A stretch of DNA of 11,355 nt from Fragilaria crotonensis (lineage: Eukaryota > Bacillariophyta > Fragilariophyceae > Fragilariales > Fragilariaceae), in contig JAKSYS010000078.1 of NCBI GenBank assembly GCA_022925895.1, positions 126,001-137,355 on the forward strand, given 5' to 3'. Below are positions 1 through 8,129 of this stretch, piece after piece. The position numbers and the translations under genes are program-made. How positions within the stretch are numbered: position 1 is the first letter of the stretch; each line of letters starts with the position of its first letter. The notes below the pieces were generated by a model. The model was not told where the DNA came from, searched no databases, and was given only the letters and a program-made list of their open reading frames with translations.

Positions 1-3000
1 GTTTGTCAGTGCACAAATACCCAGTAGGCACGTAGCTTGCATAGTCTGGTTCAACGAACTCGCGAGGGTGACTACATCGTCCATGATCTTCTTCCGAATC
101 TTGGAAGCTCTTGCTAAGAGAAGACAAAAGAACCGAGTAACTGAATTGGAGTCACCAGTTGATGCAAGGGCATCGGTCATGCTCTTGAGAATATGTTGCG
201 CGTGGCTGATGTTGGTCACCTCGTCAACCTCATCCAAAAAACTGTTCAACATGTCAATCAATGATATCTTTGCGGCGTCGCAAGAATGAAGAAACACAGG
301 AACAATGGAAGTAAGGACATCTCTGATTGAAGCCAAGACTTTCTGCACAGAATCCGAGGAGTTGATTTGCTCCGGGTTGATGCATGTCAGCATGGCCTGC
401 ACCATACCCTTCACAACAACCGGTGGGTGAAACGAGCATAAGCGCGACATCAATGTCAAAGCTGTTTTGCGAGCCTTCCACGAAGACAATTGCCGTATTG
501 AACTGCCGCCAGTATTGCCAGCCAAGTTGACAAGCAGCGCAGTGTGGCTCACGAGATCCTCCTGTTTCGCAGCTGAGAATCCCGAGTCGTCAATGGAAAC
601 AAGGCTAGCGAGAGCATGCAAGATTGAAATCTGCGCAAACGCGATGCCTCCATCATCTCCTTCATCTTTGTCGGAAGATGATACATCGCGGAGCATATGG
701 AATAAAGAGTAGATGACATCGGCCACTGCCTTGGATTTACCCAGGACCGCGGCGTTGAATCTGACGTGATCCGTCATTACGGCAAGCGCTTGAAGATCAG
801 AACCGTTTCTCTTCAACAAGTTATTAATATCAGCTGGCTCCAATGGTAGGTGCAATATGCATTGAACTGCATCCTCGGACATTTGCGTAGGCAGCGCCTT
901 GAGGAGGGCGTCAGTTATCGCAACACGTTTGCCACTCCCCAACTGTTTGAAGATGGACGAACACCAAGACTCGCTTGTAAGAACGTCTCGAATCAAAGTT
1001 CTGCAGATTTCGAGAGCTGTCATGCTTGGGTCCTCTCCGATATCCAAACACTTGTTGATTGCGACGAACATTTCTTCTGGGTATTGGTCCGTGAACGAAA
1101 CGCCACCGGAGCGACCGACAGAATAAGAACGAGCACGAGTTCCTCTTTTGCTGGGCCCCGATGAGATGAAGAGACCCAATAATTCGCTTGGATCGTGAAC
1201 GAGTGCCCCCTTGAGCATTCGAACCACTGATTCAATCAAATCCGTGCTTATCGTAGCAGTGCTGCTGGTGGCACACAGCGCGTCCAAAATCTTGGAGCCA
1301 GCGCAGGACCAGCGATCAAGCAGCGGAAAAGAAGCCTCGCCAGCTAGTTCACAGGCATTCAACAGGACTGCGATGGCATGCATTGAACCAACTGCCTGCT
1401 CGAGAGGCAGCCAATTGTCACACGCAAGGTCCGTACATTGATCAAGTAGCACACGTCGGAGAGGCGATTTCTTCCCGGCAACCACGCTCCGCAGAAAAGA
1501 GGGAAGGGCTGCAGCTCCATCCATGAGAATTGAGGAGTGGTGTTCGCTCGAAATTGACTTCAACAGTCGATTGGTTGACGACTTGCTATCATGCTGAGCA
1601 TCAAGAAACATTTGCAACACCGCCTTCCTGACTTCGTAATCGGTGTGACCAAGAAGCGACAAAACATGAACCACATAATTTGATGCATCAAGGTCGTGTT
1701 CTTTGGTTATTTGTGTCGCAAGGTTGATCAACCGGACAAGGGGGGCCGACGACAGCGTTGCCCTGGAAGCGATTTCAAAGACGACGGACGCTAGCGATAT
1801 TTCCTTGGCTGAGGAAACGGCCTTCAAAACTGGAATCGAAACAGCGTTGTAACAGTCATCCGACGCAATCTGGACGAAAGCGGACATTAGATTGATTACA
1901 TCATTCACTTCCACCTTCTCGACCGCAAACTGAATGCACCTCACGACGATGGACAAGTCTTCTACCTCCATCGCATCATTGGAAAGAATTTCGACCAAAA
2001 AATTAATACCTTTCCATGCTGACACTTGCAGGGCCTTGCGATCTGATTTCACCGTTTCAATCTCGATAGCAATAGCTGTCATGAGGTTGACGAGAGCCTT
2101 CTTTTGCATTGAAGGCGAAGACTTGGACACAATTGAGTTCGTGATCATTGGGTTTGTGGCAATTATTTTCCTTGCAGTGGCATAGTCAGTCTTCTTTGCC
2201 GAGAAGGCAGCACAAACAGCATTGCAAGCAACACTGGCAACTCCTTTTTTACTCTTCCCGTTGCTCGAATCGCAGTGGGCAACGAGAATCACAACAAAAG
2301 GCTTGATGCCGTCAGATTCTGTCGCCATTAATGATTTCAAAGCATGACCTGCAAACTTGATTGCAATCTCAAGAAGTTCTCCAGTGTTTGCGGAGTTGTG
2401 GGTGATAGCCTGAATGATGAGATCACATGCATCCTTGTCGAAAGGCACGTTCGCTCTGAGCAACAGCTTGTCGATAGCTGATGCAGCAGCAAGCGTCATT
2501 TCCTCCTCCTCCTCCATCACAAAGTGTCGCAACAAAGCCGCCAAAAGCGAATCATCGTCATTGCCGGATTGCTCGACGAGCTGTTCCATGGCAGCCTTTC
2601 GAATTGACGCTTCAGGATGCTCAAGGGCCACACGAGGTGGCAGCAACAACGATTCATCTGTCTTGCTGCTGATGGTAACTCCCAGAGTCTTGGCTATCCG
2701 CTCTTTTGTTGGATGATCGCTTGTACGATGTTTCTCAACAATGTGAGCGATTCCCTTGTCGTATTTGCTTGGTGCGACTTGTTTCAGAGCACTCAGAAGC
2801 GGTGCCGCCTCCTCAGGTTCAAGATTGGTGAGTGCTACCAGATTGACAGTTGTCGCAGCCACAGACGATATCAAATTCGATTCCTTCCACAAGGTTTCAA
2901 GTGCAGGAGTTTCAACAAGTGAAACGACAAAATCCATCATTTTGTGTTGCAGCCCCATGTCAAACAAGGTTGCCACCAGCTTTGTGACACGGAATTCCTT

Positions 3001-4149
3001 ATTCAAGTTCCCGATCAAGGTTTGGATAGACTCAACGCGACAAAGCTCATGAAAGGTGCTTGTTGGAATATCCAATCCATTGAAACTGGTGTCAACAGCT
3101 TCTAAAGAAGTCATTTTCTTCGGAAGAATGCTCAATAGGAGTGCCAGCGCATCCATGTCAACAACGCCGCCTTTGAGAATGGCTTGCGAGAGCTTTTCGA
3201 CGGTCGCCATGGAAAGTTCCGCGTGCTCACTCAATGTAGAAAGAACAACGTACCCGAATGCCCGCCAGTCTCCTCCTGGTCGCCATGCACAAGCTTGGAG
3301 ACAAAAGGGGATGACTGTACGGACCGTGGACTCGGTCAGCGAGACATTGGCCCGAGCTTGCAGGGTCAAGGATTCCACCACGACAGCACAGCAGAAGGAT
3401 GTTACCATGGCGGCACCTCTATTCTGTTTCGTGCGAAGCTGCTGCGCCGTTTGGCAAAAGATCTTGAGTAACGCAATATCCTTTGTTGCTTGTTTGGCAA
3501 GAATCGAGCGATTAGGATTTGGGTTTTCTGGTGCCGCATACGGACGTAAGAAGGTGAAGGTAGGCATGGCGGCCAAATCTACGAGCTGTATGACGCGCTG
3601 AAATATCATGTCATCATGATGGGGCAAGAATGCAATGAGGAAATCTTGCGCGTTTCGAATATGGATCTCATATCGTCTCAATAGATATTCAATGACATGT
3701 AGGCAGCTTGAGTATATGGACGTCAATGATCGACTTGAGGATTCCTGCAAGACAGATCCTATAAGATTCAACAATCCTCGAATGATTTTGTTGAGTTGTT
3801 CATTCTCCTCTCTGGTCAGTAAACCCCTTTCTGATTGCAAAGATTGCGGGTTAACCAATGTCAGATAAAGATCAAAATCAGTATCGACCAGCACGAGTTG
3901 ATGCATCGAAGAGAACGCATTCTCCCGAAGAGTACTCAATGGCACATCCGCAGCAGCTCTTGCGTCTTCATGAAGGACTGATGCCTTAAAATTAGACTTT
4001 TTCAGTGCGTGTCCGTGCTGTGCTGAGTGGGTAACACCTCGTCCAACAATGTCGGATTTGCGCTTTGACGTTGCAAGAATCGAACCAGGATTCTGAGAAG
4101 ATTTGCTGTGAAGCGCCGCAAGTTGCGCTCCTACGGTAGACATGGACAT
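1..4149 (-). CDS. UTP10: UTP10/HEATR1-like U3 snoRNP (SSU processome) HEAT-repeat protein, 5' part only
   Basis: On the minus strand one frame stays open from ATG 4149-4147 to the left edge, giving 1,383 codons with no stop and no intron needed. A second in-frame ATG lies two codons later. The best match is residues about 160-200, where YEIHIRNAQDF and LPHHDDMIFQRVIQL are followed by PTFTFLRPY; this N-terminal block (family motif LPYH..IF.R..QL) is typical of Utp10/HEATR1. Residues about 215-340, including DWRAFGYVVLSTL, fit the U3snoRNP10 domain. The rest is alpha-helical, HEAT-like sequence (for example EHPEASIRKAAMEQL near residue 510), with an acidic run EEEEE near 545 and a basic Ser/Arg loop near 1000. 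Known role of the family: a nucleolar scaffold of the t-UTP/UtpA subcomplex, binding pre-rRNA and linking Pol I transcription to 18S processing. Yeast Utp10 is about 1,770 residues and human HEATR1 about 2,140, so the C-terminal part (BP28CT domain) should lie off the left edge. Identification is by remembered family pattern, not by search. Confidence 0.87.
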   Translation of the reverse strand, partial: MSMSTVGAQLAALHSKSSQNPGSILATSKRKSDIVGRGVTHSAQHGHALKKSNFKASVLHEDARAAADVPLSTLRENAFSSMHQLVLVDTDFDLYLTLVNPQSLQSERGLLTREENEQLNKIIRGLLNLIGSVLQESSSRSLTSIYSSCLHVIEYLLRRYEIHIRNAQDFLIAFLPHHDDMIFQRVIQLVDLAAMPTFTFLRPYAAPENPNPNRSILAKQATKDIALLKIFCQTAQQLRTKQNRGAAMVTSFCCAVVVESLTLQARANVSLTESTVRTVIPFCLQACAWRPGGDWRAFGYVVLSTLSEHAELSMATVEKLSQAILKGGVVDMDALALLLSILPKKMTSLEAVDTSFNGLDIPTSTFHELCRVESIQTLIGNLNKEFRVTKLVATLFDMGLQHKMMDFVVSLVETPALETLWKESNLISSVAATTVNLVALTNLEPEEAAPLLSALKQVAPSKYDKGIAHIVEKHRTSDHPTKERIAKTLGVTISSKTDESLLLPPRVALEHPEASIRKAAMEQLVEQSGNDDDSLLAALLRHFVMEEEEEMTLAAASAIDKLLLRANVPFDKDACDLIIQAITHNSANTGELLEIAIKFAGHALKSLMATESDGIKPFVVILVAHCDSSNGKSKKGVASVACNAVCAAFSAKKTDYATARKIIATNPMITNSIVSKSSPSMQKKALVNLMTAIAIEIETVKSDRKALQVSAWKGINFLVEILSNDAMEVEDLSIVVRCIQFAVEKVEVNDVINLMSAFVQIASDDCYNAVSIPVLKAVSSAKEISLASVVFEIASRATLSSAPLVRLINLATQITKEHDLDASNYVVHVLSLLGHTDYEVRKAVLQMFLDAQHDSKSSTNRLLKSISSEHHSSILMDGAAALPSFLRSVVAGKKSPLRRVLLDQCTDLACDNWLPLEQAVGSMHAIAVLLNACELAGEASFPLLDRWSCAGSKILDALCATSSTATISTDLIESVVRMLKGALVHDPSELLGLFISSGPSKRGTRARSYSVGRSGGVSFTDQYPEEMFVAINKCLDIGEDPSMTALEICRTLIRDVLTSESWCSSIFKQLGSGKRVAITDALLKALPTQMSEDAVQCILHLPLEPADINNLLKRNGSDLQALAVMTDHVRFNAAVLGKSKAVADVIYSLFHMLRDVSSSDKDEGDDGGIAFAQISILHALASLVSIDDSGFSAAKQEDLVSHTALLVNLAGNTGGSSIRQLSSWKARKTALTLMSRLCSFHPPVVVKGMVQAMLTCINPEQINSSDSVQKVLASIRDVLTSIVPVFLHSCDAAKISLIDMLNSFLDEVDEVTNISHAQHILKSMTDALASTGDSNSVTRFFCLLLARASKIRKKIMDDVVTLASSLNQTMQATCLLGICALTN

Positions 4150-4308
4150 GATAGCTTTGTACGGTGTGTCCTAGATCTTGTGTGATGAATGTGGCTGTTA
4201 ACATGCATGCATGCTATTGATCTGTCGTTGTGTTGAGTTCCAATCCCGAGGTGAAACGCTACGACCTTCCCCCCTCGCTTGGAACGAGGATTTGATGTGA
4301 AGTGTACA

Positions 4309-4345
4309 GTATATTATAAATGGTTAGTGTATATTATAAATGGTT
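4309..4345. repeat. 17-bp direct repeat with TATA-like core, two copies at 20-bp spacing
   Basis: GTATATTATAAATGGTT occurs exactly at 4309-4325 and again at 4329-4345. On the minus strand each copy reads as an AT-rich TTTATAATATA block, lying 160-196 bp upstream of the UTP10 ATG. It could be a duplicated core promoter element or a plain tandem duplication; the sequence alone does not say which. Confidence 0.75.
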
Positions 4346-4354
4346 GGCTGAGGG

Positions 4355-4375
4355 TGAGTCATGAGTCATGAGTCA
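4355..4375. promoter_or_regulatory. Three head-to-tail TGAGTCA heptamers (AP-1/GCN4-type bZIP sites)
   Basis: TGAGTCA is present at 4355-4361, 4362-4368 and 4369-4375 with no spacer. This is the consensus site for AP-1/Gcn4-type bZIP factors in other eukaryotes. The array lies 206-226 bp upstream of the UTP10 start, a plausible promoter position. Diatoms have many bZIP factors, but binding here is inference. Overlapping sites with no spacer could not all be filled at once, and a chance 7-bp microsatellite is the main alternative. Confidence 0.45.
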
Positions 4376-4452
4376 TTCTGTGTCATGATATTCTTTCGCA
4401 GCCTCCACAGCTACATTCTTGCTATGAATATACTGTATGATACGCACAAGCA

Positions 4453-4512
4453 CTCCGAGTACCATGTACCGTCGTATGTAGTAGGTATGCATACAGCTGT
4501 AGACACTCGGAG
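4453..4512. repeat. Inverted repeat, 8-bp arms
   Basis: CTCCGAGT (4453-4460) and its exact reverse complement ACTCGGAG (4505-4512) flank a 44-bp spacer. The arms do not extend further. Function is unknown, and the loop is long for a stable hairpin. Confidence 0.4.
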
Positions 4513-4521
4513 CTCAAAGTG

Positions 4522-4557
4522 CCTGGTACGGAGTGGTACTTGTACTGTAGTACCAGG
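4522..4557. repeat. Inverted repeat, 8-bp arms, 20-bp loop, near the Tfb1 3' end
   Basis: CCTGGTAC (4522-4529) pairs exactly with GTACCAGG (4550-4557). It lies 70-105 bp past the Tfb1 stop codon, in the likely 3' UTR, so the transcript could form a short hairpin there. A role in 3'-end formation is only a guess. The region is rich in GTAC-containing words, so some pairing is expected by chance. Confidence 0.4.
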
Positions 4558-4626
4558 TACCTGCAAAACCCTACAGTACACGCTATTACAGCACCAAGAG
4601 GATCGGTACTGTAGTATTTCTAAGCG

Positions 4627-6609
4627 CTAACTCACATCTACAAAGCCACCGCTATTGGTTGCCCCACTTGCCGCTTCTCGATGTAACTTGAAAGCGCAGT
4701 CCAACTGGTCCATAATTGGCAGACACATCTTTCTCATCATTTCGCCGTCTTCATTCTGAGGGAGATCCTTTCGCACGGTTTCCATCTCGCGATAGACAGC
4801 CTCAAGTCCTTGCACAATTCTAGAAAGTTTCTGTTCGTTCTGCTTTGCCTGAACGTCCAATCTTTGAAGACCGAAAAAATGTCGCAAGAGTTCGGACGAC
4901 CGTCGAAAGTATGTATCCAACTTCTTTTTGAAATCTTCATCCAATCGATCGACGGCGTCGTGGCAGTCCTTGTCCGTCTTGGCATCTTCTGCCATGCGCT
5001 TCGTCAAGTGCATGAGTAGGTTGCGACCCCATTTGCTTTCCGGAAAGCATTGCTTCTCCGTTAGTCCAGTGCCACTAGCCTTGGCGCGTTGCGCCCATTG
5101 TTGAACTTCATGCGCCATATGGAGAGAAAAGACCTTGCGTCTCTTTTCGGCGTCCTCCTTTGTTTCGTTTGTGGCTTGTACGGGGACATCATTCCGGAGT
5201 GAGTAGGCTTCAATGTTATTAAGATTCAAACTTTCATAATTCTCATCTTCAAGACCTGTTCCAGTGACGTGATTGGCATCCAACTCGTCCGCATTAGCAA
5301 AATTCACCAATCGTTTCATTTCCGACATGACACCACCGTGTGCCTTGGCGTCCTCATCGCCCGGCAAAACTTCGGTGACAGATTTGCGAGACACAGTCAT
5401 CAGGTCACTCCCCGCTATAGCATCATCAGGATGCAACACCATGGCCCAATGACGATTGTACTTGCGCACGACACGAGCGTTCTTGTCTTCATCAACATTC
5501 GGAGGGTGCATATCTCGTGGGCCTTCCAAAAGTCGACCTCGCTCTGTTTCAAATGTTGATGCCAAATCAAATTGACCCACAGCAAGATGTGTCCCCCATT
5601 TTCGTTTGCCGCTATTATCGGCTGTAGGATTCGTAATGCCTGCCGCTTCTCGAAGCTTCTGGTCATATCGTGCAAACAAGTCGTCGGTACCTACAGCTGC
5701 CGCTCGGGCATCCTGCTGTTCGTTCGTTAACTTGCTGCCGTTGCTTGGTTTTTTCCCTGCTCCGTTGCTGTTGGTACCATTATTGTCTTCCGGATTCGAA
5801 CTTGATGACGCATGATTCCGAGCTGCAGTTCCGAGTCTCCCACGATCACGATGAAAGAATTCACTTTCCAAGTACTTTCTCCAAAATTGTTCGTCCGACA
5901 ACTCCAACGGTACCTTCTCTTCATATGCCTTATGTACCGCCGGATAGAGTATGAATATTTGTCTCATTTCTTCCACTCCCAGTGTTATCTTGTTCCCACC
6001 TTGCGCAGTGACAAGATGTGATTGGATGATACTGGAGGGTCCTGTCTTGCATTGTCCACATATTTTAGCATATTCTTCTTCCACCTGCGATTGATGCGTC
6101 TTCCAAAAATCCTCTTCCGATACGGTCTGAGTTTCCGTGACGAGATAATAATGTTGTGCTCGCAATGTTGGATTGGCTGCCAAAAGAGACGATCGTGTCA
6201 CTGCTGCCGCGGTCGGATCCATGTCACCGAATTCTGCCGATGATGACATCATCGTAAGCGCAGCAGTAGTTGGTGGAGGTCCTTCATGATGTTTTTGGGA
6301 ATGAGATTGTAAGGAACGCAGTCGTTTCGTAATGTCCTTTCTCAGTCGTTCCAAGTCAAGTCGATTGGGTAGTCGAAAGGTAATGGAATTTTCGTCTTCA
6401 TGGTTTAATAACAATAATTTTAGCATGGCTTTTGGATGGGATGACGGTGAAACTTGATGTTTCAGTATTGACGTCATTGCGATATGGAACACATGTGCAT
6501 CGGGCTTCGTTTGTTGGAATGTGATCTTGTCACCTCCAAGGAATAACGTGCCTTCTCCCTGTTTATAACAAACATTGTTGTAGCTTGTGACATCCGGTGG
6601 CATTGCCAT
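4627..6609 (-). CDS. TFB1: TFIIH core subunit p62/Tfb1 (GTF2H1 homologue)
   Basis: A complete 660-residue ORF runs from ATG 6609-6607 to TAG 4629-4627. A second in-frame ATG is two codons downstream, so the true start could be either. Residues about 10-97 fit the N-terminal PH-like domain of p62 (GEGTLFLGGDKITFQQ, later ITFRLPNRLDLERLRKDI). Two BSD domains follow. The first is near 137-182 (SEEDFWKTH). The second is near 207-256, where IFILYPAVHKAYEEKVP, EQFWRKYL and FFHRDR closely follow the human p62 pattern. A low-complexity Asn/Ser/Gly linker (about 265-295) leads to a DLFARYDQKL block near 310. The C-terminal helix with ELLRHFF near 573 matches the conserved end of the family. Human p62 is 548 and yeast Tfb1 642 residues, so this length is normal. 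Known role: a scaffold of core TFIIH that binds other subunits, and through its PH domain transcription activators and repair factors, in Pol II initiation and nucleotide excision repair. It acts in the nucleus. Confidence 0.93.
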   Translation of the reverse strand: MAMPPDVTSYNNVCYKQGEGTLFLGGDKITFQQTKPDAHVFHIAMTSILKHQVSPSSHPKAMLKLLLLNHEDENSITFRLPNRLDLERLRKDITKRLRSLQSHSQKHHEGPPPTTAALTMMSSSAEFGDMDPTAAAVTRSSLLAANPTLRAQHYYLVTETQTVSEEDFWKTHQSQVEEEYAKICGQCKTGPSSIIQSHLVTAQGGNKITLGVEEMRQIFILYPAVHKAYEEKVPLELSDEQFWRKYLESEFFHRDRGRLGTAARNHASSSSNPEDNNGTNSNGAGKKPSNGSKLTNEQQDARAAAVGTDDLFARYDQKLREAAGITNPTADNSGKRKWGTHLAVGQFDLASTFETERGRLLEGPRDMHPPNVDEDKNARVVRKYNRHWAMVLHPDDAIAGSDLMTVSRKSVTEVLPGDEDAKAHGGVMSEMKRLVNFANADELDANHVTGTGLEDENYESLNLNNIEAYSLRNDVPVQATNETKEDAEKRRKVFSLHMAHEVQQWAQRAKASGTGLTEKQCFPESKWGRNLLMHLTKRMAEDAKTDKDCHDAVDRLDEDFKKKLDTYFRRSSELLRHFFGLQRLDVQAKQNEQKLSRIVQGLEAVYREMETVRKDLPQNEDGEMMRKMCLPIMDQLDCAFKLHREAASGATNSGGFVDVS

Positions 6610-6761
6610 GGCGATTCTACCCTGCCTTGAGATGCTGGACTTCTGTCAGCAACAATGGTTGGTTGTTCTTGACGAACTGCGTTGTCGTCGTTCGTCGATT
6701 GCAGAGTACTACAGTACCGGTAGCTACTACGCTACTACTAGTAACCTCTTTGTGCGGTATA

Positions 6762-6778
6762 TATGATACGTATTCATA
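6762..6778. repeat. 17-bp palindrome upstream of Tfb1
   Basis: TATGATACGTATTCATA has complementary arms TATGA and TCATA around a central TACGTAT, giving near-perfect dyad symmetry. It lies about 155-170 bp upstream of the Tfb1 ATG. That suggests a dimeric-factor site, but no known consensus is recognised. Confidence 0.4.
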
Positions 6779-6953
6779 TGTCACATATGGTCTGTCAAAT
6801 GTGGTACAGTACAGAATATACTGTAGCACAAAGAAATACGGTTCTAGCAATGTAGAAGACGAAAACGTGAAGTAGGTTCAGTGTATTCGTAGAAATGGAA
6901 AAAGGACTACAATACAACGTAAATTGCCATATTTCCTTCTTGGGATGCTTGCA

Positions 6954-6980
6954 TGATGAAGGATGAAGGATGAATGATGA
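6954..6980. repeat. Imperfect 7-bp microsatellite (GGATGAA)
   Basis: TGATGAA, GGATGAA, GGATGAA and a final partial TGATGA follow each other at 7-bp spacing. This is a simple repeat in non-coding sequence with no evident function. Confidence 0.6.
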
Positions 6981-6989
6981 TTTATGGGT

Positions 6990-7445
6990 ATGTTTCATGA
7001 CACAAAAATACGAACGTCATCTCCTGATGAGCTGCTCCTCGGTCGCGATCCAAGCCTCATGGCATTCCCTATGGATCACGTCAGCGATCTCATAAGGCCT
7101 CACAAGACGTATGAGAAGAACCAAAACGATTCAAGGAGACGCAACGATGCCTGAGAAACTTTAGGAGTCTATATCAATTTAGAAGATTGGAAACCCTGAT
7201 TTTTCTCAATTACATGCGAGCTATTCGTGGACGATATGTTGTACCGTCGTTGAAAAGAAATGTTGTACCGTCGTTGAAGAACATTCGTTGTGAAGAGGAC
7301 GAAGCTGACTTCTTCATATTCATGTCGGTGCATCAGCGAACGAAATACAGATTATGGTGCCAGGGAAGAAATACGTGCCCAATGGGCTCGTCCACAGGCA
7401 CATTTGCGACAACTATTGGAGTCTATTCACCGCCATTTTCCTCAA
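6990..7445 (+). other. Possible decayed coding relic, plus strand
   Basis: One plus-strand frame gives a 54-codon ATG ORF at 6990-7154 (starts MFHDTKIRTSSPDELL, ends RRRNDA). After its stop, the same frame continues through short open pieces, including ETLGVYINLEDWKP just after 7154. It then opens again from about 7280 to 7445, with AREEIRAQWARPQAHLRQLL and a stop after ECC-like PQWREC. The composition looks protein-like, but at least four stops interrupt it and I recognise no family. It could be a decayed gene or transposon fragment, an intron-containing gene, or chance. Confidence 0.2.
7236..7278. repeat. 19-bp direct repeat, two copies at 24-bp spacing
   Basis: ATGTTGTACCGTCGTTGAA occurs exactly at 7236-7254 and 7260-7278. 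In the relic frame each copy ends in a TGA stop, so the repeat does not support coding there. In another plus frame it would encode a repeated VVPSLK. The origin is unknown; recent local duplication is likely. Confidence 0.7.
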
Positions 7446-7465
7446 TGGCGAGAATGCTGAACTAG

Positions 7466-7860
7466 ATGGCGCGTCCCATGGCGGGGGTTCTCTGGCGCAT
7501 TCGTTGGACTGCTGGACCGTTCGTTGGACCGTGGTTCGGCGTATCTGTTGGACTGCTGCTTGGCGTATGCGTTGGACTTGCCCGTCGGCGCATTCGTTGG
7601 ACGACTACTCGGCTCGTTGGACTGATAGTTGGCGCGTTCGACCCGCTGTTGGTCGTCGCGTTCGTTGGAATTGCCTTTCGGCGCATTCGTTGGACTGCTA
7701 GTGCACTCTCTGGACTGCGAGTTGGCGCATTTGATCCACTACTCGATGAAGCGGTCCTTGTGCTTCCCTTTCGGCGCATTCGTCGTTTGGCTGCGGGTCG
7801 ACGAGTTCGTTTCTTCTTTTTTCGGCGCATTTGTTTTCCCTTAAGGACGAGCGTTGGCGC
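7466..7860 (-). repeat. Basic RMRR-motif repeats in the C-terminal tail
   Basis: Five variants of a basic motif (QMRRKK, RRMRRKG, VQRMRRKA, VQRMRRRA, VQRMRQRT) are spread over about 130 residues. Seen on the plus strand, the word GGCGCATTCGTTGGA recurs with small changes, for example at about 7494, 7585, 7680 and 7854. The intervening segments are Ser/Thr/Pro/Asn-rich and repeat SGSNAPT. The unit is diverged, unlike the clean minisatellites upstream. Confidence 0.6.
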
Positions 7861-7876
7861 ATTCGTTGGAGCGCGA

Positions 7877-8044
7877 GTGGGCGCCTTTGTTGGTCTGCGG
7901 GTGGGAGCCTTCGTTGGTCTTCGAGTGGGAGACTTCATTGGTCTTCGGGTGGGCGCCTTCGTAGGTCTTCGGGTGGGCGCCTTCGTTGGTCTACGGGTAG
8001 GTGCCTTCGTTGGTATGCGGGCGGGCGCCTTCGTTGGTTTGCTC
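7877..8044 (-). repeat. 24-bp minisatellite, 7 units (PTKAPTRR)
   Basis: Unit starts fall at 7877, 7901, 7925, 7949, 7973, 7997 and 8021, exactly 24 bp apart. Each encodes two tetrapeptides, PTKA and PTRR or close variants (PMKS, PTRA, PARI). The repeat adds a regular Lys/Arg charge to the Pro-Thr scaffold just before the polybasic tail. Confidence 0.85.
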
Positions 8045-8129
8045 GTGAGTCGGATCGCACTTAGTAAACTGCTCGGAGATAAGCTTGGTTCGTCACTAGG
8101 ATGTCTGTTAGGCTTGAGAATAAATTCCT

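Larger units (their letters stand above)
4150..4626. promoter_or_regulatory. Intergenic gap: UTP10 5' flank and Tfb1 3' flank
   Basis: This 477-bp gap separates two minus-strand genes, so it should hold the UTP10 promoter and the Tfb1 3' end. No convincing coding sequence is seen. It contains a TGCATGCA palindrome (4204-4213 region) about 55 bp before the UTP10 ATG, a duplicated TATA-like block, a triple TGAGTCA array, five TACTGTA/TACAGTA heptamers and two 8-bp inverted repeats. Promoter function is inferred from position only. Confidence 0.6.
6610..7461. promoter_or_regulatory. Intergenic gap: Tfb1 5' flank and 3' flank of the repetitive gene
   Basis: This 852-bp gap should hold the Tfb1 promoter on its left and the 3' end of the secreted-protein gene on its right. 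The left part has three TACTGTA/TACAGTA heptamers (6710-6716, 6805-6811, 6819-6825), a 17-bp palindrome and two CATATG sites (6775-6780, 6784-6789). The middle has a short GGATGAA microsatellite. The right part (about 6990-7445) has coding-like stretches on the plus strand that are broken by stops and are listed separately. No intact gene is seen. Confidence 0.5.

Noticed and set aside
3225-3300. An apparent stop in UTP10 near 3230
   Set aside because: It came from dropping one T of a TTTT run while reading. In the correct frame the segment reads WRPGGDWRAFGYVVLSTL with no break.
3056-3601. A 181-codon plus-strand ORF, and the smaller plus ORFs over 1-4149
   Set aside because: They are antisense to the continuous UTP10 frame, which has family motifs and runs 1,383 codons without a stop.
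4204-4213. TGCATGCA palindrome near the UTP10 start as a defined operator
   Set aside because: A short self-complementary word of simple composition, single locus, with no supporting context.
4522-4557. Rho-independent-type terminator at the Tfb1 3' end
   Set aside because: The hairpin has an 8-bp stem and a 20-nt loop with no T run, and this type of terminator does not apply to Pol II genes.
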